Shown here: positions 1 through 7,665 of the stretch, piece by piece
How the letters are laid out: each line of letters begins with the position of its first letter
Numbering within the stretch: the stretch's first letter is position 1
Assembly (NCBI RefSeq): GCF_003725795.1
Contig: NZ_RBEE01000043.1
Span: 1-64,000, forward strand
Direction: 5' to 3'
DNA: 64,000 bases
Source: Pedobacter jejuensis
GTDB lineage: Bacteria; Bacteroidota; Bacteroidia; Sphingobacteriales; Sphingobacteriaceae
Position numbers and translations under genes: made by a program
Notes under the pieces: generated by a model
Seen by the model: the letters and a program-made list of their open reading frames with translations, nothing else
What the model was told of the DNA's origin: nothing
Database searches by the model: none

Positions 1-435
1 TTTATCGCCAGCTTTATGTTCGATGTGCATTACCGATCTGGAAAGCTGCAGATAGACCATTATGGCATTATTGAAGTGTGAACGACTATATCCATCCGGG
101 TGCTTCTTTACATACTCCTCATGGAGAGATTCCCTTGTAACACCCTTTTTCTTCAATCTTTTACAGTAATCGGGTAATAATGTTTGGAGAATCTGCATAC
201 GGGGTGCGCTGGAGATCCTGGCCACGGGGGTAGTGAAAATGATGGCCAGATCGCTATCGCTCTTGGCATTGAACTCCTCATAGCCAATACCAAGTGTCTG
301 CCAGATGCGAATATACTTTTTAATGGTATTGCGTGAGGTTGATACCATTGCATGGATGCGCTTGGTCCCAATCCCCTGACTGTACAGACGGATGATCTGT
401 CTTAGTTTATTCATTTTGATAGGCTTATTGGACAT
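1..435 (-). CDS. istA: IS21-family transposase (IstA-like), N-terminal part, cut by the window edge
   Basis: The reading frame opens at an ATG at 435 and stays open through position 1, giving the first 145 residues. The start has a helix-turn-helix layout: KLRQIIRLYSQGIGTKRIHA, followed by STSRNTIKKYIRIW. A middle segment ending in HIEHKAGDK resembles the stretch just before the DDE catalytic core of Bacteroidota IS21 transposases. The catalytic core and the partner ATPase gene istB would lie outside the window, to the left. The repeated motif at 520-652, just upstream, fits the transposase-binding end of such an element. Family assignment is by resemblance; intactness cannot be judged. Confidence 0.8.
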   Translation of the reverse strand, partial: MSNKPIKMNKLRQIIRLYSQGIGTKRIHAMVSTSRNTIKKYIRIWQTLGIGYEEFNAKSDSDLAIIFTTPVARISSAPRMQILQTLLPDYCKRLKKKGVTRESLHEEYVKKHPDGYSRSHFNNAIMVYLQLSRSVMHIEHKAGDK

Positions 436-519
436 TGTAATCAACAGTTTTTGTTCGGCTAAAAGCTAAACAAAAACATATTCCTACAAACCATTCAGCA
501 CAAACGAATCTGCGATTTC

Positions 520-652
520 AAGGGGGTCAATTTGGATCGGCGCAAAGGGGTCTTTTTGCTTTGGCGGACCTTATCAAATTAACTCGGCAAAGGGGGGCTT
601 TTTAAAGTGGCGAAAAGGGGTCAATTTAAAGCGGTTTATCCACCTTGACAGC
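520..652. mobile_element. Terminal region of the IS21-like element with reiterated binding motifs
   Basis: A motif close to AAAGGGGTCAATTT recurs at about 519-535, 546-556, 592-607 and 615-631, all in the same orientation. The stretch then ends in TCCACCTTGACA at 652, which on the minus strand begins with TGTCAAGG. IS21 elements carry several internal copies of their terminal repeat and end in TG...CA, so 652 is my estimate of the element's outer tip. The target-site duplication cannot be checked because the other end is outside the window. The rest of the gene-free stretch 436-796 shows nothing else except a possible promoter before the next gene. Confidence 0.6.
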
Positions 653-796
653 TCAAAGAGATTGCACTATACTTGCATTAATAAAGAAATGATGCCGATA
701 GGAGAAAAAGTCAGCCTGTAAAATTATACGTAGATCCAAAGCGTTGATATAATCTTTGAAGATTTTATTAGCTTTATGATCGTTTAACCATTACCC

Positions 797-1909
797 ATGG
801 GAAACATAAGCCATATTTTCGTCGTCGTCCCATTTTATAATGAGGAGCTCACCTTAGCTGCTACGATCCAGTCGCTGGGCTTTGGTAAAGGCTTTCCAAC
901 GGTAAAACACAAAACTTTAATACTGGTCAACAACAACTCTACAGATTCAGGTGAGCGGATCGTTACAGAGCTGTGTAAGGATTCGATAGCGGAATCTGTC
1001 TTTTTATTTCAACAGTCAGAACAGGGTATCGTAGCGAGCAGAAAGGCGGGTAATGAACATGCGCGGAATATTGTGGTCAAAAGTCGGATCAATCAGGAGA
1101 GCATTCTCATTATTCAGGCCGACGCGGACACCATTTACAGCACAGGTTATCTCGACGCAATGCGTTTAAAAGCAGAAGAAGTTGGCGCGAACGTGATGAT
1201 TGAAGCGGAGACAGGTTATCCCGCATCTTTTTCGGAAAAAGGTAAGGTATTTCTACACACCTGCGAAGACATAGACCAGGAATGCGAGGTTTACTTCAGC
1301 GATTACCCCGATGATCTGATCATAGACGATAAAGCTGTTGCTTACCGCATGCAGGATTACTTTTCCTGGGGCGGACACAGAGTCATCCATAACGAAAATG
1401 GGGATGAGATACTGGCGGAAACGACCAGATTATTTATAGCAGCGAAATTAAAAGGGGCCTCAAGGGCTAAAACTTCTGGCGCCAGTGTCATTCATAGTGT
1501 CAGGGATATTTTGACTGACCCTTCATTGGTTTTTGCCACTGCCGGGTTTCCCCGTGAGCGACAGTGGGTTCAAAATTTTCGGTTGCTGGATTATCAATTT
1601 CATTTGAACGGAAAAGGAATGGACTATCTCATGGATCAGAGGAGATTACACCTCCTTGCGATATTCTGTGTGCTGCCAGCGCACTTTATACATATCATCG
1701 GCGGTGAACAAATTTTGAACCCGGTTTCGCAATTTGCCCTGATAAATCTGCCGACAAGAACCAAAATAGAGATTCATGGTCGTGCGGAATTGATTTTTGA
1801 AGATGTATTTAATCTGCTATCGGAACACGGGCAATCATTGCTGCATCTGATTTTCAACAACCGCAGGTTTTGTGGAAAACTAACAGATGAGCCGGAGAAA
1901 GATTTTTAG
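797..1909 (+). CDS. Family 2 (GT-A fold) glycosyltransferase
   Basis: This 370-residue protein begins with a GT-A nucleotide-sugar binding fold: VVVPFYNEELTL near residue 10, LILVNNNSTDSGE near 40, and a DXD-type metal site in IIQADADT near 105. It should transfer a sugar from a nucleotide donor to an unknown acceptor in the cytoplasm or at the inner membrane face. The C-terminal 200 residues are not familiar to me. There is no signal peptide and no clear multi-pass membrane region. It sits on the integrated element between the IS21 end and the integrase, with no other recognisable polysaccharide genes, so it looks like cargo. The acceptor is unknown. Confidence 0.75.
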   Translation: MGNISHIFVVVPFYNEELTLAATIQSLGFGKGFPTVKHKTLILVNNNSTDSGERIVTELCKDSIAESVFLFQQSEQGIVASRKAGNEHARNIVVKSRINQESILIIQADADTIYSTGYLDAMRLKAEEVGANVMIEAETGYPASFSEKGKVFLHTCEDIDQECEVYFSDYPDDLIIDDKAVAYRMQDYFSWGGHRVIHNENGDEILAETTRLFIAAKLKGASRAKTSGASVIHSVRDILTDPSLVFATAGFPRERQWVQNFRLLDYQFHLNGKGMDYLMDQRRLHLLAIFCVLPAHFIHIIGGEQILNPVSQFALINLPTRTKIEIHGRAELIFEDVFNLLSEHGQSLLHLIFNNRRFCGKLTDEPEKDF

Positions 1910-1922
1910 CTAATATTATTAG

Positions 1923-1970
1923 TTTTTATTAGCTTTATATCTGATTTTAATTAAAAAAAAGAATCTATGG
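1923..1970 (+). promoter_or_regulatory. Leader repeated before the two plus-strand ORFs of the island
   Basis: The string TTTTATTAGCTTTAT occurs here (1924-1938) and again at 763-777, upstream of the glycosyltransferase. Each copy is followed after 20-30 bases by ATGGGAAA, at 797 and 1967. TAGCTTTA within it resembles the Bacteroidota -7 element TAnnTTTG, but the -33 element is poor at both sites. A shared promoter or a duplicated gene start are both possible. Confidence 0.35.
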
Positions 1971-2158
1971 GAAATTCCTTAAACAATACGGCCAGTCCGT
2001 TACAGAAAAGCCAGGATCTTTTTACAAAGATCAAGCAACAGGCACCAGCGCACCCGGCTGCTGCCAGTTTATTGTGGCATATTTCATGTCCCAGAATAAA
2101 CCCTTGGGAAGCTCGGGCCGCTCTAATTTCGTTAGAACCGGCTTACGTTCAATCTTGA
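1967..2158 (+). pseudogene. Possible 5' remnant of a truncated gene
   Basis: An ATG follows a leader like that of the glycosyltransferase. The first 25 residues (MGNSLNNTASPLQKSQDLFT, then KIKQQ) look like a genuine protein start. From about 2040 the frame runs antisense to the conserved small gene at 2031-2336 and becomes low-quality sequence ending at 2158. I read it as a gene start left behind by a recombination junction near 2035. It may equally be a chance reading frame. Confidence 0.3.
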
Positions 2159-2336
2159 TCTGATTATTCTCGAAAGGCAGTTTTTTTTTTGACAAGTGGT
2201 TGCTAAGGGTGTGATAACTATAACCTGGATAACTATCACAGAAATTTTTGAGACTGGAGAAAACATCCAACTCAGTGCCGGTGAATCGCTTCCAATGAAC
2301 CAGTATAACCCGTGCTTGTCTTGTTCCCTTCATCAA
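2031..2336 (-). CDS. Small conserved protein next to the integrase, function unknown
   Basis: This is a 101-residue basic protein (or 100 if the second Met is used). Its core, FSSLKNFCDSYPGYSYHTLS followed by NHLSKKKLPFEN, resembles small helix-rich proteins frequent on Bacteroidota mobile elements and may bind DNA. The tail contains LPKGLFWDMKYATINW, which weakly recalls the opening of DUF6922 proteins; if so the C-terminus is cut short at the junction near 2035. It lies 67 bases downstream of the integrase on the same strand and may share its transcript. No function is assigned. Confidence 0.5.
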   Translation of the reverse strand: MMKGTRQARVILVHWKRFTGTELDVFSSLKNFCDSYPGYSYHTLSNHLSKKKLPFENNQIKIERKPVLTKLERPELPKGLFWDMKYATINWQQPGALVPVA

Positions 2337-2403
2337 TACAAATTTACTAAAAAACTTTAATAGACTAATATACTGAAATATTTGCCGATTGGTGGTTAAT
2401 GTT

Positions 2404-3693
2404 TTATTTATATTGATATAGTTTCAAGATTTTTACCTTTTCACTCTTTTTCTTTTTCGGTTCTTTATGCTTTACGCTCTTAGATAGTTTTTCAGCCAGT
2501 GCAGACATATCGTGTCCCGTTTTTGAATCCAATACCTTCGCATAATGCTGAGTGGTTTTCAGGCCGTTATGCCCTAGCATTTTCGAAACAGTTTCTATCG
2601 GCACGCCATTGGAAAGGGTGACTGTTGTCGCGAATGTATGCCTGGCCAAATGGAAGGTTAAAGTCTTGGTGATGCCGCAGTGATCAGCGATTTCTTTAAG
2701 ATAACTGTTCATCCTCTGGTTGGAGTAGACCGGAAGTGCCAAACCTTTTATCTCGCAAATGGGATGGTCTTTATATCGGTCGAGGATTTCTTTTGCTTCA
2801 GGGAGGATAGGAATATGGGATGGCGTTTCAGTTTTAGTCCTGGATGTAAAAATCCATTCCTTGCCATCATCACCAAACTGAATTTCACTTCTTTTAAGTT
2901 TTTGGACATCTATATAGGCAAGGCCGGTATAGCAGCTGAAAACAAAAATATCCCTGACCTGGATATGCCTCTGCACATGTAGCCTTTTTGTGCGCATGGC
3001 ATCAAGCTCTGCCTGAGTCAAAAATGTTCTTGGAGACGGCTTGGCTTTTAGTTTATAGTGAAGAAATGGATTGGCGATAATCCATCCGCTTGCCAGGCTG
3101 AAAAATACGATCTTCTTTAAATGAACAATATATTTTTGCGCAGAGATGGCCACGCATTCTTTCTCCACCCGAAGATAATGCTCATACCCGGTAATGAATC
3201 CAAAGTCGACCTTGATTAAGGGATAATCTGCTTTATCATACTTCGCTAGAATGTAGGCAGCAAGATGCTTTATTGAACTCTTGTAAGTCTTTAGTGTATT
3301 CTTACTGTAGCCATTGCCAATAAGCTCGGCCACTTTTTTATTATGCTCTTGAAAAATTTCAAGAATCATTTTTGATTTTGTACCTTTTCCAAGATAGTGG
3401 TTGCGGATGGTCTCTGCATCAATCTCTTCATCACGGTCTATCATACTGGTGTGGATTTTCCTGATTTTGGAAATGATGCTATTCATGTAATCGTTTAAAG
3501 CACGGCTTTCCTGCCTAGTGCCTCTGACTTTGTTGCGGCGATTGTCCCATTGCTCAGGCTCAATCTCCCTCCCGATTGAAATCTCAGAGCGTTTTCCGCC
3601 CACGGTGATGCGCAGGTAAATCGGCAACAGGCCATTTTCATTTTCTTTTTTTTGCTTTTTCAGATAGAAAAGCATACTAAAATTCTGGTTCAT
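2404..3693 (-). CDS. Tyrosine site-specific recombinase (integrase)
   Basis: This 429-residue protein has the three-part layout of integrases of Bacteroidota elements: an arm-type DNA-binding domain (about 1-100), a SAM-like core-binding domain (about 105-210) and a catalytic domain (about 225-395). Visible catalytic residues are Lys287, His348 and Arg351 in HLARHTF, His375 in MLGH, and the nucleophile Tyr384 in TQHYAKVL. The position of the first catalytic arginine holds Ala259 (TGLAYID), a departure also known from the CTnDOT integrase, which has Ser there. It points away from the tRNA-Arg gene, whose 3' end lies 249 bases upstream, as expected for an element integrated in a tRNA. Confidence 0.92.
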   Translation of the reverse strand: MNQNFSMLFYLKKQKKENENGLLPIYLRITVGGKRSEISIGREIEPEQWDNRRNKVRGTRQESRALNDYMNSIISKIRKIHTSMIDRDEEIDAETIRNHYLGKGTKSKMILEIFQEHNKKVAELIGNGYSKNTLKTYKSSIKHLAAYILAKYDKADYPLIKVDFGFITGYEHYLRVEKECVAISAQKYIVHLKKIVFFSLASGWIIANPFLHYKLKAKPSPRTFLTQAELDAMRTKRLHVQRHIQVRDIFVFSCYTGLAYIDVQKLKRSEIQFGDDGKEWIFTSRTKTETPSHIPILPEAKEILDRYKDHPICEIKGLALPVYSNQRMNSYLKEIADHCGITKTLTFHLARHTFATTVTLSNGVPIETVSKMLGHNGLKTTQHYAKVLDSKTGHDMSALAEKLSKSVKHKEPKKKKSEKVKILKLYQYK

Positions 3694-3884
3694 AAGCTTG
3701 AATTACTAGGTTAACAAAGTTAGATTTGCAACCTGACTAAAACAAGATGTTCGAAATTCGAACATGCTGACAATCAGTATTTTAAGCTCAATCCGTGGTA
3801 GAAATTTGATTCTTCCCAAAACTCACCGAATTACTCACCAAAGTGAGCGAAAACGACCTATTTTTGATAGTTTTTGGACAAAAA

Positions 3885-3919
3885 CAAAATCCTGTAATTG
3901 TTTGATTTACAGGATTTTG
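3885..3919 (-). terminator. Strong hairpin just downstream of tRNA-Arg
   Basis: CAAAATCCTGTAA (3885-3897) and TTACAGGATTTTG (3907-3919) form a perfect 13-pair stem with a 9-base loop. Read on the minus strand it lies 23 bases past the tRNA 3' end and is followed by TTTTTGTCC. It is likely the tRNA terminator. Because it lies on the element side of the tRNA it may be element-borne. Confidence 0.75.
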
Positions 3920-3942
3920 AATCGTTTTAAAACACGTAAAAG

Positions 3943-4014
3943 TGGTCCCGACGAGAATCGAACTCATATCTAAAGTTTAGGAAACTTCTATTCTATCCGT
4001 TGAACTACGGGACC
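3943..4014 (-). tRNA. tRNA-Arg (anticodon CCT)
   Basis: On the minus strand a complete cloverleaf can be drawn. The acceptor stem is GGTCCCG/CGGGACC with discriminator A. The D stem is GTTC/GAAT. The anticodon stem GAAGT/ACTTT encloses loop TTCCTAA, giving anticodon CCT (reads AGG, arginine). The T stem ATGAG/CTCGT encloses TTCGATT. The 3' CCA is not encoded. Its 3' end faces the integrase, so the 3' part of this tRNA is the likely attachment site of the element. Confidence 0.93.
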
Positions 4015-4147
4015 ATATTATGCAATACTTCTATGAAAATAAACTAGCATTATTAACACAGCTGGCAAAGATAATCAAATTTATTAGTCTTCAATCTCTA
4101 GAAGTGCCTAATAGATTTGATTTCTATTTCAATGCATTTGTTGTAAA

Positions 4148-6253
4148 CTACCTTACCACACTGCCTTCTTCAAATTTATCAGCAGGTGCAACAAAAGCGA
4201 GCTTACCTTCCGAATTTTCGGCCATCAATATCATTCCCTGTGATAAAATTCCTTTGATTTCTCTCGGAGCAAGGTTAACAATTATGCTTACTTGTTTGCC
4301 AATAATATCTTCCGGTTTGTAATGTTCGGCAATGCCTGAAACAATTGTCCGTTCATCAATACCAGTATTTACCGTGAGCTTTAAAAGCTTTTTTGTTTTC
4401 TCTACTTTTTCTGCGGCGATGATGGTAGCCACTCTGATGTCCATCGCAGAAAAATCATCAAAATTAATATTCTCTTTTGCCGGAATAGATGTGACTGTAG
4501 TCGCATTAGATGCCTTGCTTTGATTTAACTTTTCTATCTGATAATCAATTGCTGCATCTTCAATTTTTTCGAACAAAAGTACACCTTCCAAAATATCATG
4601 ACCACGCTTAATAAGTGTGATAGAGCCTGCTTCTGCCCAACCTTGCTTACCGTTGTTCAGCATTTTCATTAGCTTATCAGCAGTAAAAGGTAAAAATGGC
4701 TCCATCAAAATTTGAAGATTAGCACAAATTTGTAAAGAAATATGCAAAATGGTACGAACGCGATCTTCATCCGTTTTAATCAGTTTCCATGGCTCCGTTT
4801 CGGCAAGGTATTTATTGCCTAGTCGAGCTACATTCATTACTTCTGATAAAGCTTCTCTGAAACGATAATTTTCAATAGATGCTGATATTTTTGCCGGAAA
4901 TGCTGCTAAATCATCTATTACAGCCTGATCTTGTTCGGTAATTTCCATTAAGGTTGGTACTACACCATTAAAGTATTTGTGTGTAAGCACCATAACGCGA
5001 TTTACAAAATTGCCGAGAATAGCAACCAGTTCATTGTTATTTCTGGCTTGAAAATCTTTCCAGGTAAAGTCGTTATCTTTAGTTTCTGGTGCTGTAGCAG
5101 TTAAAACATAGCGTAAAACATCTTGTTTTCCCTCAAACTCCCTTAAATATTCGTTTAACCAAACTGCCCAATTTTTCGATGTAGATATTTTCTGACCTTC
5201 AAGGTTTAAAAACTCATTTGCAGGAACATTATCTGCCAGAATAAAACCACCATGCGCCATTAACATTGCAGGGAATATTATGCAATGAAAAACAATATTA
5301 TCCTTGCCAATAAAGTGCACCAATTTTGTGTCTTCATCTTTCCAATATTCTTCCCAGCCACACTTATCTGCTTCAAAATTATTGATGTAATACTCTTCGG
5401 CCATTGGATTCCAAACATCAAGCTTGGCGTAATTACAAAGTTCTTTAGTGGCAGATATGTAGCCAATTGGTGCGTCAAACCAAACATACAACACTTTACC
5501 TTCCGCATCGCGAAGTGGAACACGAATGCCCCAATCCAAATCGCGGGTCATTGCTCGTGGATGTAAACCAGCATTTAACCAGCTTTGACATTGTCCATAA
5601 ACATTCGGTCGCCATTCTTTATGGCTTTCGATATATGTTCTTAATCTGTCTTCGTATTTATCTAGAGGTAAAAACCAGTTCTTGGTTTCTTTTAAAATTG
5701 GCTTATCGCCAGATAGCGTAGATTTTGGGTTGATTAAATCGGTTGCGTTTAGTGTCGAACCGCAGTTTTCGCATTGGTCGCCGTATGCATTTTCGTTACC
5801 GCAATTTGGGCAAGTACCGGTAATATAACGATCAGCTAAAAACTGTTTTGCCTTTTCATCATAATATTGTTCCGTTATTTCTTCCGTAAAAACACCTTTA
5901 TCATAAAGGGTTTCGAAAAAATCGGCAGCAGTTTGATGATGTGTTGATGATGATGTACGATGGTAAATATCGAAAGACACTCCGAATTCCCTGAATGAAT
6001 CACCAATTATTTTGTGGTATTTATCTACTACTTGTTGCGGGGTAATGCCTTCTCGTTTAGCTTTTAAAGTAATTGGCACTCCATTTTCGTCAGAACCACA
6101 TACAAATTTTACATCTCGTTTATTCGAACGTAGGTATCTTGCATAAATATCAGCAGGAATGTACACGCCAGCCAAATGCCCAATGTGTACTGGTCCGTTG
6201 GTATATGGCAGTGCCGCAGTTACGGTATATCTTTTTATTTTACTATTATCCAA
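4148..6253 (-). CDS. metG: Methionyl-tRNA synthetase
   Basis: MetG charges tRNA-Met with methionine in the cytoplasm. The 701-residue protein shows the class I signature HIGH at residues 23-26, a zinc-binding knuckle CPNCGNENAYGDQCENC near 150, and the KMSKS-loop variant KISTS near 340. A C-terminal EMAP/Trbp111-like tRNA-binding domain occupies roughly the last 105 residues (starting MDIRVATIIAAEKVEKTKKL). Length and domains are normal for the Bacteroidota two-domain form. It is divergent from the LD-carboxypeptidase gene, with only 38 bases between starts. Confidence 0.97.
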   Translation of the reverse strand: MDNSKIKRYTVTAALPYTNGPVHIGHLAGVYIPADIYARYLRSNKRDVKFVCGSDENGVPITLKAKREGITPQQVVDKYHKIIGDSFREFGVSFDIYHRTSSSTHHQTAADFFETLYDKGVFTEEITEQYYDEKAKQFLADRYITGTCPNCGNENAYGDQCENCGSTLNATDLINPKSTLSGDKPILKETKNWFLPLDKYEDRLRTYIESHKEWRPNVYGQCQSWLNAGLHPRAMTRDLDWGIRVPLRDAEGKVLYVWFDAPIGYISATKELCNYAKLDVWNPMAEEYYINNFEADKCGWEEYWKDEDTKLVHFIGKDNIVFHCIIFPAMLMAHGGFILADNVPANEFLNLEGQKISTSKNWAVWLNEYLREFEGKQDVLRYVLTATAPETKDNDFTWKDFQARNNNELVAILGNFVNRVMVLTHKYFNGVVPTLMEITEQDQAVIDDLAAFPAKISASIENYRFREALSEVMNVARLGNKYLAETEPWKLIKTDEDRVRTILHISLQICANLQILMEPFLPFTADKLMKMLNNGKQGWAEAGSITLIKRGHDILEGVLLFEKIEDAAIDYQIEKLNQSKASNATTVTSIPAKENINFDDFSAMDIRVATIIAAEKVEKTKKLLKLTVNTGIDERTIVSGIAEHYKPEDIIGKQVSIIVNLAPREIKGILSQGMILMAENSEGKLAFVAPADKFEEGSVVR

Positions 6254-6291
6254 AACAAATTATTTAATTTGACAAAGATATCGTTTTAACC

Positions 6292-7191
6292 ATGATTATA
6301 CAGCCACCATATTTAAAAAAAGGAGATAAGATTGCCATTGTTTGCCCGGCAAAGAAATTACCTAAAACCATTGATTATGCAATTACTACTTTAAAAAGTT
6401 GGGGACTGGATGTTGTTCTTGGTAAAAGTGTTTATGCTGAGGAAAATCAATTTGCAGGAGCCGATGCTTTAAGGGCTTCTGATATTCAATTGTTTTTAGA
6501 TGACCCAATGGTAAAGGCAATAATTGCTGGTCGCGGTGGTTATGGAACCATCAGAATAATCGATGACTTGGATTTTGGCAATTTCGCCCACAATCCGAAA
6601 TGGATTATAGGCTTTAGTGATATCACCGTTTTGTTATCTCATCTCTTTTCGCAGCAGCAAACCCAATCTATGCATGCGCAAATGCCCTATACATTTGAAA
6701 GTTCCACTCCCGAAGCATTGCTATCTTTAAAAAATGCTTTATTCGGAGAAAAACAATCTTACACGTATCAAAGTGAATTTAAAAATCGGGCAGGAAATTG
6801 TAGCGGAACTCTAATAGGTGGAAATTTAACCTTGCTTTGCATGCTCCAAGGCTCCATATCAGAAATGGATTTTGAAGATAAAATTTTATTTCTTGAAGAT
6901 GTAGGTGAACACGAATATTCTATCGACAGAATGCTGAGAATGTTAAACAGAGCGGGGAAACTTGCAAAGTTAAAAGGATTAATAATTGGCGCATTTAACG
7001 AAATTGAGCAAGAAAAAATACCATTCGGCCAAACTGCGGATGAAGTAATTTGGGATATTGTAAAAGAGTATAACTATCCGGTTTGCTTTAATTTCCCTGT
7101 GGGCCATATCGATGATAACCTAACAATGGTTGTAGGAGCAGATATTGAATTAAAAATTGAAACAAATAACGTGCACTTTAAGTATTTATAA
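6292..7191 (+). CDS. ldcA: LD-carboxypeptidase, peptidase family S66 (murein tetrapeptide carboxypeptidase)
   Basis: This family removes the terminal D-alanine from murein tetrapeptides during cell-wall recycling. The 299-residue length is typical. The nucleophile is Ser109 in IIGFSDIT. The catalytic Glu lies in LFLEDVGEHEYSIDRML and the His in FPVGHIDDN. The opening PPYLKKGDKIAIVCPAKKLP is characteristic. No signal peptide is seen, so it should be cytoplasmic. The stop is one base before the ATG of the DoxX-like gene, implying co-transcription. Confidence 0.93.
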   Translation: MIIQPPYLKKGDKIAIVCPAKKLPKTIDYAITTLKSWGLDVVLGKSVYAEENQFAGADALRASDIQLFLDDPMVKAIIAGRGGYGTIRIIDDLDFGNFAHNPKWIIGFSDITVLLSHLFSQQQTQSMHAQMPYTFESSTPEALLSLKNALFGEKQSYTYQSEFKNRAGNCSGTLIGGNLTLLCMLQGSISEMDFEDKILFLEDVGEHEYSIDRMLRMLNRAGKLAKLKGLIIGAFNEIEQEKIPFGQTADEVIWDIVKEYNYPVCFNFPVGHIDDNLTMVVGADIELKIETNNVHFKYL

Positions 7192-7192
7192 A

Positions 7193-7600
7193 ATGGCAAT
7201 ATTAGATAATTTAGGAAAATACCGAAACACAGGCTTACTGCTTTTAAGAGTTGGTTTGGGCATCATGTTCATTATTCATGGCTTCCCAAAATTAGCCGGT
7301 GGCCCCGATGGGTGGACTGGACTAGGTGGAAGTATGAAAGTAGTAGGAGTTGACTTCTTACCAACTTTTTGGGGTTTCATGGCCGCCGCTACGGAAACCT
7401 TTGGAGGATTTTTATTGATAGTTGGACTCTTTTTCAGACCAGCGAGTATATTATTAATTTTTACAATGATAATTGCGGCATTAGTTCACTTTTCTAAAGG
7501 CGATGGATTACAAGGTGCAAGCCATGCGATCGAGTTGGCAATTGTGTTTTTAGGCTTAATATTCATTGGCCCAGGAAAATATAGTGTTGATAAAAAGTAA
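7193..7600 (+). CDS. DoxX-family membrane protein
   Basis: This 135-residue protein has four hydrophobic segments. The first contains LLLRVGLGIMFIIHGFPKL, the hallmark of the DoxX family; the family is loosely linked to thiosulfate oxidation and redox balance but often has no assigned role. I chose the ATG at 7193, immediately after the stop of the upstream peptidase gene. An in-frame start at 7157 would overlap that gene and add a non-hydrophobic tail ahead of the MAILDNLGKYRN opening. It is the last gene of a two-gene plus-strand unit ending at the terminator at 7608-7657. Confidence 0.85.
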   Translation: MAILDNLGKYRNTGLLLLRVGLGIMFIIHGFPKLAGGPDGWTGLGGSMKVVGVDFLPTFWGFMAAATETFGGFLLIVGLFFRPASILLIFTMIIAALVHFSKGDGLQGASHAIELAIVFLGLIFIGPGKYSVDKK

Positions 7601-7607
7601 TTTGAAT

Positions 7608-7657
7608 ACGATCAAAAAACCCCAGCATGCCAAGGCATGCTGGGGTTTTTTGATCGT
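7608..7657. terminator. Bidirectional terminator between convergent genes
   Basis: A nearly 24-pair perfect stem: ACGATCAAAAAACCCCAGC ATGCC, loop AA, and its complement ending in GATCGT. A-rich and T-rich flanks let it work in both directions, ending the DoxX unit (+) and the first SusC-SusD unit (-). Its core is repeated almost exactly at 12772-12807. Confidence 0.9.
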
Positions 7658-7665
7658 TATAGTAT

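Noticed and set aside
153..371. 72-codon frame near the left edge
   Set aside because: It lies in another frame within the IS21 transposase gene, which has clear helix-turn-helix and family features through position 1.
3764..3973. 69-codon plus-strand frame
   Set aside because: It runs through the terminator hairpin and into the antisense of tRNA-Arg; no protein-like features.
1..4014. Anti-phage defence island
   Set aside because: An integrase and glycosyltransferase alone do not make a defence system; no nuclease, NTPase sensor, reverse transcriptase or toxin-antitoxin pair is visible.
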